Source: Pseudomonas sp. PA15(2017) (GTDB lineage: Bacteria; Pseudomonadota; Gammaproteobacteria; Pseudomonadales; Pseudomonadaceae). From it: DNA of 64,000 nt. Location: assembly GCF_001945395.1 (NCBI RefSeq), contig NZ_MSXV01000011.1:1-64000 (forward strand). The letters are read 5' to 3'. Both the position numbers and the translations under genes were made by a program. Shown here piece after piece: positions 25,828 to 34,149 of the stretch; positions within the stretch are counted from its first letter, which is position 1; every line of letters begins with the position of its first letter. Below the pieces are notes generated by a model, which saw only the letters and a list, made by a program, of their open reading frames with translations, had not been told where the DNA came from and searched no databases.

Positions 25828-26262
25828 ATGAGCGACTCAGCGATCATCCCCTGCCCCAGTTGCAGCAGCCTCAACCGCATTCCCGGCGCGCGCCTGGGCG
25901 AAGTACCGCGCTGCGGCCACTGCAAGACCGAGGTACTGCCGGGCACACCGTTCGAGCTCGACCAGGGCAATTTCGCCAGCCAGCTCAAGGGCGACCTGCC
26001 GCTGCTGGTCGATGTCTGGGCCGCCTGGTGCGGCCCGTGCCGCGGCTTCGCGCCGACCTTCACTCAGGCGGCTGGCGAACTGCGTACCCGCTGCCGCCTG
26101 GGCAAGCTGGACAGCGAAGCCAATCAGCCATTGTCTGCGCAGCTGGGCATCCGCTCGATTCCCAGCCTGATCCTGTTTCGCAATGGCCAGGAAGTCGCCA
26201 GGCAAAGTGGCGCCCTGCCCCTGCCGCAGCTGCTCGCCTGGCTGAACGCTCAAGGCGTTTGA
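25828..26262 (+). CDS. trxC: Thioredoxin TrxC
   Basis: 144 aa from ATG 25828 (GGAG upstream). N-terminal zinc-binding pairs Cys9/Cys12 (CPSC) and Cys29/Cys32 (CGHC), then the thioredoxin fold with active site WCGPC (Cys68, Cys71). The zinc module marks thioredoxin 2, a redox-stress-tuned cytosolic disulfide reductase. Precedes the universal stress protein by about 110 bases; possibly co-transcribed. Confidence 0.9.
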   Translation: MSDSAIIPCPSCSSLNRIPGARLGEVPRCGHCKTEVLPGTPFELDQGNFASQLKGDLPLLVDVWAAWCGPCRGFAPTFTQAAGELRTRCRLGKLDSEANQPLSAQLGIRSIPSLILFRNGQEVARQSGALPLPQLLAWLNAQGV

Positions 26263-26375
26263 GTGGGCCGCAGCGAGCCGGCTGACACCTGACCTTGCCA
26301 CTGGTCAAAAAGCCGACTAATCCAAGGAAGGATCATCGTGGTGTAAAGCCCGATAACAACACGGCGGGAGGCGCC

Positions 26376-27170
26376 ATGTTCAAGCACATTCTGATCGCCC
26401 ACGACCTGCGGGGCACGGCCGACCTGGCGCTGCGCCGGGCGGCGCAACTGGCGCAGCAGCACGGCGCGCGCCTGAGCGTGCTGCACGTGCTCGACCCCGC
26501 CGCGAGCGAGCAGACCCACGACCAGTCACGACAGCTGCTGGACGCCAGCATCAGCCAGTTCGCACCGGCCGGCAGCGCCCTGCACCTACGCAGTGGCAAG
26601 CCTTCGGAAGTGGTGCTGCAGCATTTGCAGGAAAGCGACTACGACCTGGTGCTGGGCGGACATCTGGAACGCCACGAGTTCTTTTCCGGCACCAGCCTGG
26701 ATCGCATCGCGCTCAACTGCTCGGTGCCGCTGTTGCTGGTCGCCCACCCGAGCCCGGGGGCCTACCACCAGGCGGTAGCGGCCCTCGACTTCTCGCTGTG
26801 CGCCTGCAGCGCCCTGGCCGGCGCCCACGGGCTGCTGCCGCAAGGCGCCGAGCTGCACGCTGTGCATGTGTTCGAGCCGGACAAGGGCAGCCGCGAACAC
26901 GTCGACAACCAGTTGCAGATTCAGCAGGCCCTGATCGACCAACTGCTGACGGACGAAAAGCAGAAACTGCCGGCGGCGGGCCCGACGATCAGCCACGCCA
27001 TCCATCAGGGCGGCATTCTGCGCTGCCTGCAGGAGCAGCTCAGGGCCCGCGGCAGCGACCTGCTGGTACTCGGCAGCCATGGGCGCGGTGCGCTGAGCCA
27101 GGCGCTGCTCGGCAGCCTGGCCCAGCACTTCCTACACAAGGCGCCGTGCGACGTGTTCGTGGTGCGCTGA
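26376..27170 (+). CDS. Tandem universal stress protein
   Basis: 264 aa from ATG 26376 (GGGAGG upstream). Two Usp domains: residues ~1-130 begin FKHILIAHDL, and ~145-264 end with the ATP-binding signature VLGSHGRGALSQALLGS. The first domain has a less canonical nucleotide loop (LGGHLERHEFFSGTSLDRIALN). Resembles UspE-like stress proteins of Pseudomonas. Cytosolic; partner unknown. Confidence 0.8.
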   Translation: MFKHILIAHDLRGTADLALRRAAQLAQQHGARLSVLHVLDPAASEQTHDQSRQLLDASISQFAPAGSALHLRSGKPSEVVLQHLQESDYDLVLGGHLERHEFFSGTSLDRIALNCSVPLLLVAHPSPGAYHQAVAALDFSLCACSALAGAHGLLPQGAELHAVHVFEPDKGSREHVDNQLQIQQALIDQLLTDEKQKLPAAGPTISHAIHQGGILRCLQEQLRARGSDLLVLGSHGRGALSQALLGSLAQHFLHKAPCDVFVVR

Positions 27171-27176
27171 AAACGA

Positions 27177-27256
27177 ACCCGGGTATCGCTGCGCTCGACA
27201 CCGGGCTACAGAGGGATAAGGCCGTAGCCTGCGGTTGAGCGCAGCGATACCCAGGG
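27177..27256. repeat. Pseudomonas cruciform intergenic repeat, copy 3
   Basis: A perfect 16-bp inverted repeat, GGGTATCGCTGCGCTC (27181-27196) and GAGCGCAGCGATACCC (27237-27252), separated by 40 bases containing CACCGGGCTACAG and CGTAGCCTGCGG. It fills the gap between the convergent usp and parA genes and may end transcription in both directions. Confidence 0.85.
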
Positions 27257-27265
27257 ATGCTTTGA

Positions 27266-28036
27266 TCAGCTGCGCTGCAGCAGGTCGTGCAACTCGACGT
27301 ACTGCTGGGTCAGCTTGTGGCGCGGGTCGAGATAGATCAGCGGCATGCACGCCTGGTGGGATTCGCGCATCTTCACCGAGCTCATCAGGTTGACTGGCAG
27401 CACCGGCAGGCCTTCACCCACCAGCTCGTCGAGCAGTTGCTGCGGCAGCGAGGCGCGGGGCTGGAACTGGTTGACCACGATGCCCTCGACCTGCAGCGCT
27501 TCGTTGTGGTCTTCCTTCAACTCGTCGATCTCGCGGAGCAGGCCGTACAAGGCATTGCGCGAAAAGGTGTCGCAATCGAAGGGAATCAGCACACGGTCAG
27601 CAGCGATCAATGCAGATACCGTGTAGAAATTCAGTGCAGGCGGCGTGTCCAGGTAGATCTGCTCGTAGTCCTCGGACAATTCCTCGAGCAGTTTGCGTAG
27701 CTTGTTGATCTTGTGCTTCTGCTCGAGCTTGGGTTGCAGCTCGGCCAGCTCGGGCGTGGCGGTAATCACGTGCAGGTTTTCAAAGGGCGTCTCGTAGATA
27801 TCCACCTTACCCTTCTTGGCGAACGGCCCACTGGACAGCGTCTGCTTGAAGAAATCGGCGATGCCCATGGGAATGTCATCGCCCGTCAGCCCGGTCAGGT
27901 AGTGGGATGAATTGGCCTGGGCATCGAGGTCGACCAACAACGTTCGGTACCCTTGTGACGCACTGACCGCAGCCAGATTGCAGGCAATGCTGGACTTGCC
28001 CACGCCACCTTTCTGATTGAAAACCACGCGCCTCAT
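27266..28036 (-). CDS. Orphan ParA-family ATPase
   Basis: 256 aa from ATG 28036 with GGGGAGG upstream. Deviant Walker A KGGVGKSS (residues 9-16), switch [12 protein letters not shown], Walker B region [13 protein letters not shown]. Such ParA proteins position plasmids, chromosomes or protein complexes; this one has no parB beside it and is not the chromosomal soj gene by context. It is divergent from the first APE gene. In Pseudomonas similar orphan ParAs are chromosomal and of unclear cargo. A role linked to the pigment cluster is not implied. Confidence 0.8.
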   Translation of the reverse strand: MRRVVFNQKGGVGKSSIACNLAAVSASQGYRTLLVDLDAQANSSHYLTGLTGDDIPMGIADFFKQTLSSGPFAKKGKVDIYETPFENLHVITATPELAELQPKLEQKHKINKLRKLLEELSEDYEQIYLDTPPALNFYTVSALIAADRVLIPFDCDTFSRNALYGLLREIDELKEDHNEALQVEGIVVNQFQPRASLPQQLLDELVGEGLPVLPVNLMSSVKMRESHQACMPLIYLDPRHKLTQQYVELHDLLQRS

Positions 28037-28055
28037 CCGAAACCTCCCCTCTCCA

Positions 28056-28073
28056 CTAGTACATTGATACTAG
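28056..28073. promoter_or_regulatory. Inverted repeat CTAGTA/TACTAG upstream of parA
   Basis: Perfect 6-bp arms separated by CATTGA, about 20 bases upstream of the parA start codon. It may be an operator or part of a TAGTAT/TACTAG -10-like element for parA. Confidence 0.35.
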
Positions 28074-28142
28074 GCAAAACTTGATGACATTCACGGGAAT
28101 CAAGCGAAACGGGTCATCCATCAGAAAATCGATACTTAATGT

Positions 28143-28171
28143 TTGCGGGGGCTTGTCATCCCCCGGATAAT
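28143..28171 (+). promoter_or_regulatory. Candidate sigma-70 promoter of the APE operon
   Basis: TTGCGG (28143-28148), 17-base spacer, GATAAT (28166-28171). The spacer contains the small hairpin GGGGG/CCCCC (28147-28151 and 28160-28164), which could be an operator or affect the leader. It leaves about 95 bases of leader before the first APE gene at 28272. Confidence 0.5.
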
Positions 28172-28271
28172 GCCCGCGCAGCATCGCTCCCCATCGACAA
28201 GGCTCTTGTCGCACAGGAAAGTCGCACAGACAAGGAAATGCCCGGCGGGCCAAGCAGAGTTTCATCTAGAA

Positions 28272-28985
28272 ATGCATTTCAGGATCGATCAATGGCGTGC
28301 CTGGGCTCCCGGCCTGAACAGTACGGATGACTGGCTCGTCTGGAGCAAGGCACCCGAACGCCTGCTCGATGGCGGGCAGCAGCCCGACGTCGGCTTTCTG
28401 CCGGCCCTGCAACGCCGCCGCCTGAGCCGCCTGGCACGCATGGTGTTTCAGGTTGCCTGGCCACTGGCCGAAGGCCACTCGGCGCTGCCCCTGGTGTTCG
28501 CGTCGCGGCATGGCGAAACCCCGCGCAATCTGGCGATCCTCAAGGATCTTGCAGTTAAAGAACCGCTGTCGCCGACACAGTTCAGCCTTTCCGTGCACAA
28601 CGCGATCATCGGTCAGTGGTCGATCATGCGTGGCGACACCAGCGAGATGACCGCTCTGGCCGGCGAAGGCGATGGTCTGGAAATGGCCATGCTCGAGGCC
28701 CTGAGTTTTCTGGCCGAAGGTGCGCCGGCCGTGCTGCTGGTGATCGGCGAGGAAGCCCAGCCAGAGCCCTACGCGCCGTTCATCGATGACGTGCCGTTCC
28801 CCTACGCGCTGGCCCTGCTGCTCAAACCCGGCGATGACTGGAGCCTGGCGTTGAGCAACGCGCCAGGCTCGCGCAGCGCCTGGCCGCACCCGCTGAGCCT
28901 GATCCAGAGCCTGTGCCTGCACAGCGCCGCCCTCCAACACACCTGGAAAGAGCGTCAATGGACCTGGTCACGCAAAAGCCTGTGA
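28272..28985 (+). CDS. apeC: APE beta-ketoacyl synthase chain-length factor (ApeC-like)
   Basis: 237 aa. Matches the Ketoacyl-synt_2 type proteins that start aryl polyene clusters: a shortened thiolase-fold half (HNAIIGQWSIMRGD...) with no catalytic Cys. In APE systems the analogous ApeC pairs with the ketosynthase ApeO to set polyene length. First gene of a plus-strand operon of more than 18 kb; the next gene starts 28 bases before its stop. The ATG at 28272 has a weak SD; the upstream extension to 28143 lies over the promoter. Confidence 0.8.
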   Translation: MHFRIDQWRAWAPGLNSTDDWLVWSKAPERLLDGGQQPDVGFLPALQRRRLSRLARMVFQVAWPLAEGHSALPLVFASRHGETPRNLAILKDLAVKEPLSPTQFSLSVHNAIIGQWSIMRGDTSEMTALAGEGDGLEMAMLEALSFLAEGAPAVLLVIGEEAQPEPYAPFIDDVPFPYALALLLKPGDDWSLALSNAPGSRSAWPHPLSLIQSLCLHSAALQHTWKERQWTWSRKSL

Positions 28986-29767
28986 AGCGCTACAGCCCGC
29001 CCTACTGGTGGCGGCTGATCGCCACGGCGGCCAGCTTCACGCTGTTCGGCATCGGCGGCGTGCTGCTGCGCATCCTGGTGTTCCCGGTGCTGTCGCTGCT
29101 GCCTGGCGACGCCGCCGCCCACCAGCGCCGCGCGCGGCGCGTGGTCAGCCTGACCTTTCGCACCTTCGTCGAATTCATGCACCGCAGCGGCGTGCTCACC
29201 TACCAGGTCGAAGGTGCCGAGCGCCTGGGCCGCCCCGGGCAGATGATCATCGCCAACCATCCGTCACTGATCGATGTGGTGGTGACCATCGCCTTCACCC
29301 GCGACACCAACTGCGTGGTCAAGCAGAGCCTGTGGGACAACCCCTGCATGCGCGGGCCGATCCGTTCGGCCGGCTACATCAGCAACAGCGGCAGCATGGA
29401 CATGCTCGACGAAGCCGCCGGCGCGCTGCAGCAGGGCCAGACCCTGGTGATCTTCCCGGAGGGCACGCGCACCACGCCCGGCCAGCCGCCGGAGTTCCAT
29501 CGCGGCGCCGCGGCCATCGCCCTGCGTGGTGCGCGAATCATCACCCCGGTGGTGATCAGCGTATCGCCCACCACCCTGACCAAGGCCGAGCCCTGGTACC
29601 GCATTCCCGCGCGGCGCTTCCACATCCGCCTGCGCGTCGGCGAAGACATCGACCCGGCGCACTTCGCCGCCATGGGCGCGGCGCCGGTCGCGTCGCGCAA
29701 ACTCAACGATCATCTGCATCAGCATTTCATACAGGAGCTCGCCAAAGATGAGCGCTCTACAGCTTGA
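28958..29767 (+). CDS. apeD: APE lysophospholipid-type acyltransferase (ApeD-like)
   Basis: 269 aa. PlsC-fold acyltransferase with the NHPSLID motif (HX4D, residues ~100-106) and FPEGTR. A hydrophobic N-terminal segment (residues ~20-50) suggests membrane association. In APE clusters one or two such enzymes attach the polyene chain to a glycerol or sugar carrier; the exact acceptor is unknown. Overlaps the upstream gene and the following ACP gene (29748), so is tightly coupled. Confidence 0.75.
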   Translation: MDLVTQKPVKRYSPPYWWRLIATAASFTLFGIGGVLLRILVFPVLSLLPGDAAAHQRRARRVVSLTFRTFVEFMHRSGVLTYQVEGAERLGRPGQMIIANHPSLIDVVVTIAFTRDTNCVVKQSLWDNPCMRGPIRSAGYISNSGSMDMLDEAAGALQQGQTLVIFPEGTRTTPGQPPEFHRGAAAIALRGARIITPVVISVSPTTLTKAEPWYRIPARRFHIRLRVGEDIDPAHFAAMGAAPVASRKLNDHLHQHFIQELAKDERSTA

Positions 29768-30008
29768 GATCAAAAACCTGATCATCGACTCCCTCGGCCT
29801 GGAGGACGTCACTGCCCAGGATATCGACGACGACATGATCCTGTTCGGTGAAGGCCTGGGCCTGGACTCGGTCGATGCCCTGGAGCTCGGCCTGGCGATT
29901 CAGAAGCGTTTCGGCATCAAGATCGACGCCGAAGCCAAGGACACTCGCACCCATTTCGCCAACGTGGCCAGCCTGGCAGCCTTCGTTGCCAGCCGCCAGG
30001 CAGCCTGA
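29748..30008 (+). CDS. apeE: APE acyl carrier protein 1 (ApeE-like)
   Basis: 86 aa. Four-helix acyl carrier protein; phosphopantetheine attachment at Ser41 in GLDSVDALE. Carries the growing aryl polyene chain. The start lies inside the end of the acyltransferase gene. A second ACP follows after 5 bases, the paired arrangement typical of APE clusters. Confidence 0.85.
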   Translation: MSALQLEIKNLIIDSLGLEDVTAQDIDDDMILFGEGLGLDSVDALELGLAIQKRFGIKIDAEAKDTRTHFANVASLAAFVASRQAA

Positions 30009-30013
30009 GGACG

Positions 30014-30277
30014 ATGAGCATGCAAACCCGTGAGGAAATCTTCGACACCTTGCGCGACGCCCTGGTAGAGCTGTTCGAACTGAGCCCCGAGCGCGTCAGC
30101 CTGGACGCCAACCTGTACGAAGACCTGGAAATCGACAGCATCGACGCCGTCGACCTGATCGATCACATCAAACGCCAGACCGGCAAGAAGATCGCCGCCG
30201 AAGCGTTCAAATCGGTGCGCACCGTCGGCGACGTGGTCGAGGCGGTGTATCAGATGGTCAACGCGGAACCCGCATGA
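30014..30277 (+). CDS. apeF: APE acyl carrier protein 2 (ApeF-like)
   Basis: 87 aa. Phosphopantetheine Ser42 in EIDSIDAVDL. In studied APE systems one of the two ACPs is loaded with the aryl starter by the AMP-ligase; I cannot say which here. Stop overlaps the next start (ATGA). Confidence 0.85.
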   Translation: MSMQTREEIFDTLRDALVELFELSPERVSLDANLYEDLEIDSIDAVDLIDHIKRQTGKKIAAEAFKSVRTVGDVVEAVYQMVNAEPA

Positions 30278-30819
30278 GCCGTCTGTTCGGCCTGCTGGTC
30301 GCACTGGTCAGCGTGGCCTACCCGTTCGCCGTGTATTTCGGCGCCGGTCATCTGTCGCCAACGCTGTTCGCCGCCCTGCTCGGCGGCCTGTGGCTGGCGC
30401 GGTTGCTCAGCAACCCGGGTGACCGCAACAGCCGACGCATGACCGGTGCGGTGCTGGTGTTCTGCCTGCTGTTGGCGTTGGCCGATGAGCCGGCACTGCT
30501 GCGCTGGTATCCGGTGCTGGTCAGCGTGCTGCTCGGCCTGCTGTTCGCCAGCAGCCTGAAGATCGGCATGCCGATGGCCGAGCGCCTGGCCCGCCTGCGC
30601 GAACCTGCGCTGCCACCGGTGGCGGTGCGCTACACCCGCCGCGTCACCGAAGTGTGGGCCGCCTTCATGCTCACCAATGGCCTGCTGGTGGTGGCGCTGA
30701 ACCTGTGGGCACCGCTGTCCTGGTGGGCGCTGTACACCGGGCTGATTTCCTACCTCCTGATGGGCCTGCTATTCGCCGGCGAATGGTTGGTACGTCAACG
30801 TGTAAGGAGAACCGCATGA
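30274..30819 (+). CDS. COG4648-type membrane protein of APE cluster (ApeG-like)
   Basis: 181 aa with about five or six hydrophobic helices (e.g. LLVALVSVAYPFAVYFGAG, VWAAFMLTNGLLVVALNLW). Proteins of this type sit between the ACPs and the AMP-ligase in most APE clusters; biochemical role unknown, perhaps membrane recruitment. ATGA overlaps on both sides. Confidence 0.7.
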   Translation: MSRLFGLLVALVSVAYPFAVYFGAGHLSPTLFAALLGGLWLARLLSNPGDRNSRRMTGAVLVFCLLLALADEPALLRWYPVLVSVLLGLLFASSLKIGMPMAERLARLREPALPPVAVRYTRRVTEVWAAFMLTNGLLVVALNLWAPLSWWALYTGLISYLLMGLLFAGEWLVRQRVRRTA

Positions 30820-32474
30820 GCTGGCTGAACCTCGAAGACCTGCTGCTGGCCCCCAATGCCAGCCGCCAGGTGACGCCTGCGCTCGACCATGCCGAGCTCT
30901 GCCAGCGTGCCCTGGGTCTTGCCGCCCACTGGCAGGCGGCCGGCGTGCAGCGCGTCGCCCTGCACCTGCAGGACGCCGCCGAGCTGGCCATCGCCCTGCT
31001 CGCTGCCTGGCAAGCCGATGTCCACGTGCTGCTGCCCGCCGATGCTCAGCCACAGACCCGTCAGCGCCTGGGCGCCCAAGTCGACCTGTGGGTCGAGCAG
31101 CTCGACGATTCGATGGCCGCAGCGCCGCGCGAGGCCAGAGCGCTGGATCGCGAGCGCTGCCGCCTGACCCTGTGCACCTCCGGCTCCAGTGGCGAACCCA
31201 AGCTGATCGACAAGAGCCTCGGCCAGCTGGCCAACGAAGTGCAGGCGCTCGAAGCGCTGTGGGGCGCGCGCCTCGGCGATGCGCTGATCATTGGCAGCGT
31301 GGCCGCCCAGCACATCTACGGCCTGCTGTTCCGCGTGCTCTGGCCGCTGTGCGCGGGCCGCATGTTCCTGCCCCAGGCGCAGCCGTTTCCCGAAGACCTG
31401 CAGCTGGCCAGCCTGCCGCATCCGGCCTTCGCCTGGATCACCAGCCCGGCGCTGCTCAAGCGCATGGGCGACAACCTCGATTGGCCGGCACTGAGCCGCG
31501 TACGCCAGGTGTTCTCCTCCGGCGGCGCACTGCCGGCCGGCGCCGCCGCCTCGGTGCAGCAGCGCCTGGGCCAATGGCCGACGGAAATTTACGGCAGCTC
31601 GGAAACCGGCGGCATCGCCTGGCGCCAGGGTGGCGAGCACTGGCAGCCATTCGCCGAGGTACAGCTCGACGTCGACGAACAAGGCGCCCTGCGCCTGAGT
31701 TCGCCCTATCTGCCGGTCGGGCACTGGGAGCAGATGGCCGACGCCGTGCAGATCGATGCTGACGGGCGCTTCACCCTCGGCGCGCGCCTGGACCGCATCG
31801 TCAAACTCGAAGAAAAACGCATTTCCCTGCCCCTGCTCGAACAGGCCCTGGCCCAGCACAGCTGGGTCAGCGAGGCGCGCCTGGGCGTGCTGCAACAGGG
31901 CCGCGCCTTTCTCGGCGCACTGGTGGCCCTGTCGCCCGAGGGCCTGCACGTGCTGCGTAACCAGGGCCGCCGCCACCTCACCGAAGGCCTGCGCCGCCAC
32001 CTCGCCGGCCACTGCGAAGCCATCGCCCTGCCGCGTCGCTGGCGCCTGCTGCCGCACCTGCCGTACAGCAGCCAGGGCAAGTTGGGCCAGGCCCAGGTCA
32101 ACGACCTGCTGGCTGCCGCCCGCCCGACCCGCGTCGAGCCGGCCAGCGCCCGTGAGGATAACGGCGAGTGGCATCTGGAGCTGGACGTGCCGCTCGATCT
32201 GGCGCACTTCAGCGGGCACTTTCCCGGTACCCCGGTGCTGCCCGGTGTGGTGCAGATCGACTGGGCCCAGCAACTGGCCCGTGCCCTGATCGAGGACCTG
32301 CCGCCGCTGTTCGGCGGCATGGAAGTGCTCAAGTTCCAGCAGCTGGTGCGCCCCGGCGATCGCCTGCAGCTGACCCTGCGCTTCGATGCCGAACGCGACA
32401 AGCTGTACTTCACCTTCCGCAGCGGCGAAGCCAATTGCTCGTCCGGGCGCATCCTGCTCAAGGCAGCGCCATGA
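30816..32474 (+). CDS. apeH: AMP-dependent ligase fused to ApeI-like dehydratase domain
   Basis: 552 aa from ATG 30816 (TAAGGAGA upstream). Residues ~1-440 are an adenylate-forming ligase: P-loop [20 protein letters not shown], and the A8-like [11 protein letters not shown]. Residues ~450-552 form a hotdog dehydratase with [15 protein letters not shown], the FabA/FabZ/ApeI signature. In E. coli these are separate ApeH and ApeI proteins; here one chain likely activates the aromatic acid onto an ACP and dehydrates 3-hydroxyacyl intermediates. The fusion may couple loading and elongation. Confidence 0.8.
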   Translation: MSWLNLEDLLLAPNASRQVTPALDHAELCQRALGLAAHWQAAGVQRVALHLQDAAELAIALLAAWQADVHVLLPADAQPQTRQRLGAQVDLWVEQLDDSMAAAPREARALDRERCRLTLCTSGSSGEPKLIDKSLGQLANEVQALEALWGARLGDALIIGSVAAQHIYGLLFRVLWPLCAGRMFLPQAQPFPEDLQLASLPHPAFAWITSPALLKRMGDNLDWPALSRVRQVFSSGGALPAGAAASVQQRLGQWPTEIYGSSETGGIAWRQGGEHWQPFAEVQLDVDEQGALRLSSPYLPVGHWEQMADAVQIDADGRFTLGARLDRIVKLEEKRISLPLLEQALAQHSWVSEARLGVLQQGRAFLGALVALSPEGLHVLRNQGRRHLTEGLRRHLAGHCEAIALPRRWRLLPHLPYSSQGKLGQAQVNDLLAAARPTRVEPASAREDNGEWHLELDVPLDLAHFSGHFPGTPVLPGVVQIDWAQQLARALIEDLPPLFGGMEVLKFQQLVRPGDRLQLTLRFDAERDKLYFTFRSGEANCSSGRILLKAAP

Positions 32475-33214
32475 CTGCCGCGCAACACCGCCCCTGTGCG
32501 CTGATCCCGGTATACAACCACGAGGGGCCATTGCCAGGCGTGGTCGCCAGTTTGCTGGCCGCCGGCTTGCCGTGCCTGCTGGTCGACGACGCTTCCAGCC
32601 CAGCCTGCGCCGCGGTGATCGAGCGCCTGGCCGGCGTGGCTGACACTTACCAGCTACGCCTGGCGGAGAACCAGGGCAAGGGCGGCGCAGTGATGGCCGG
32701 CCTGCGTGAAGCGCAACGCCTGGGCTTCACCCACGCCCTGCAGGTGGACGCCGACGGCCAGCACGACCTGCAGTCGGTGCACACCTTTCTCGACGAATCC
32801 CGTGCCCACCCCGAGGCCATCGTCTGCGGCTACCCGCAGTACGACGCCAGCGTACCCAAAGGCCGCCTCTACGCGCGTTACCTGACCCATGTGTGGGTGT
32901 GGATCAACAGCCTGTCGCTGGAGATTCGCGACTCCATGTGCGGCTTCCGGGTCTACCCGCTGGCCGCCAGCGTGGCGCTGATCGACTCGGCGAAACTGGG
33001 CAAGCGCATGGACTTCGACTCGGAGATCCTCGTGCGCCTGTCCTGGCGCGGGCAACCGATGCGCTGGCTGCCGACCCGGGTGCACTACCCTGAGGACGGC
33101 GTCTCGCACTTCCGGCTCTGGCAGGACAACGTGCTGATCTCGAAAATGCACGCCAGACTGTTCTTCGGCATGCTCTGCCGTGCGCCCGTGCTGCTCTACC
33201 GGCGGTGGCGCTGA
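32471..33214 (+). CDS. Glycosyltransferase family 2 protein (ApeJ N-half-like)
   Basis: 247 aa. GT-A fold: CALIPVYNHE, DDASSPA, and the metal-binding VDADGQHD. Dolichol-phosphate-mannose-synthase-like. In E. coli APE a glycosyltransferase and an acyltransferase are joined in ApeJ; here the acyltransferase is the next gene, starting in a TGATG overlap. It probably glycosylates the lipid carrier of the pigment. Sugar donor unknown. Confidence 0.8.
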   Translation: MTAAQHRPCALIPVYNHEGPLPGVVASLLAAGLPCLLVDDASSPACAAVIERLAGVADTYQLRLAENQGKGGAVMAGLREAQRLGFTHALQVDADGQHDLQSVHTFLDESRAHPEAIVCGYPQYDASVPKGRLYARYLTHVWVWINSLSLEIRDSMCGFRVYPLAASVALIDSAKLGKRMDFDSEILVRLSWRGQPMRWLPTRVHYPEDGVSHFRLWQDNVLISKMHARLFFGMLCRAPVLLYRRWR

Positions 33215-34149
33215 TGGATCAGAGCAGGCACTGGGCCGGCCAGCGCGAGCGTGGCAGCTTCGCGGCGATGAAATTCACCGCACTGGCATCCCGCTACCTT
33301 GGCCGCCGGGCGCTGACCCCGTTGCTGTACCTGATCGTCGCCTACTTCTTCCTGTGCGGCGCCAAGGCGCGGCACGCCATCGACCAGTACCAGCAAAACC
33401 TGGCGAGCTGGAGCGGGCGGCCTGGGCTGCGCCCGACCCGCCGCTCGGTGTTCGCCCAGTTCATGGCCTTTGCCGACAGCCTGCTCGACAAACTCGACGT
33501 GTGGAGCGGACGCCTGCACCTGAGCGACGTCGACCTCATCGATCCTCACGGCCTGCATGGGCAGATGAGCGGCACGCGCGGGCAACTGCTGGTTGGCGCC
33601 CACCTCGGCAATCTCGAGGTGTGCCGCGCCCTGGCCGAGCTGAGCGCCGAGGTGCGCATGAACGTACTGGTGCATACCCGTCACGCCGAGCAGTTCAATC
33701 GCCTGCTCAGGGAAAGTGGCGCCAACAACCTGCGGCTGATTCAGGTCAGCGAGCTGGACCCGGCGGTGATGATGCGCCTGGCCGAGTATCTGGAGCGCGG
33801 CGAGTGGCTGGCGATCGCCGGCGACCGCGTGCCGCTCCACGGTGAACGCACCGTCGAGGTGAATTTTCTCGGCCACTCGGCGCCCCTGCCCCAGGGCCCC
33901 TGGCTACTGGCCGGGCTGCTGCAATGCCCGGTCAACCTGATCGACTGCCTGAAGATCGACGGCCGCTATCAGGTCATGTTGCAACCCTTCACCGATGCCG
34001 TGCGCTGGAAGCGCAGCGAGCGCGAAGCGGTGATCCAGGGTTGGGCGCAACGCTATGCCGATCACCTGGCCCAACGCTGCCTGCAAGCCCCGCAGCAGTG
34101 GTTCAACTTCTACCCGTTCTGGAACGACCATGACAACACAGCAGCCTGA
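33214..34149 (+). CDS. HtrB/LpxL-type acyltransferase (ApeJ C-half-like)
   Basis: 311 aa. LpxL-like fold: AHLGNLEVCRAL gives the HX4E catalytic motif; GDRVPLHGERTVEVNFLG matches the downstream acyl-acceptor motif. A membrane segment near residues 30-50 suggests inner-membrane location. Probably acylates the glycolipid anchor of the aryl polyene, forming the membrane-bound pigment. Its end overlaps the ammonia-lyase start by 20 bases. Confidence 0.8.
   Translation: MDQSRHWAGQRERGSFAAMKFTALASRYLGRRALTPLLYLIVAYFFLCGAKARHAIDQYQQNLASWSGRPGLRPTRRSVFAQFMAFADSLLDKLDVWSGRLHLSDVDLIDPHGLHGQMSGTRGQLLVGAHLGNLEVCRALAELSAEVRMNVLVHTRHAEQFNRLLRESGANNLRLIQVSELDPAVMMRLAEYLERGEWLAIAGDRVPLHGERTVEVNFLGHSAPLPQGPWLLAGLLQCPVNLIDCLKIDGRYQVMLQPFTDAVRWKRSEREAVIQGWAQRYADHLAQRCLQAPQQWFNFYPFWNDHDNTAA

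Noticed and set aside
27266..28036. Plasmid or integrative-element partition locus
   Set aside because: ParA has no parB, centromere-like repeats, integrase or attachment sites nearby.
30795..32531. Minus-strand frame opposite the AMP-ligase
   Set aside because: Antisense shadow with no recognisable domain; the plus-strand product has full ligase and dehydratase motifs.
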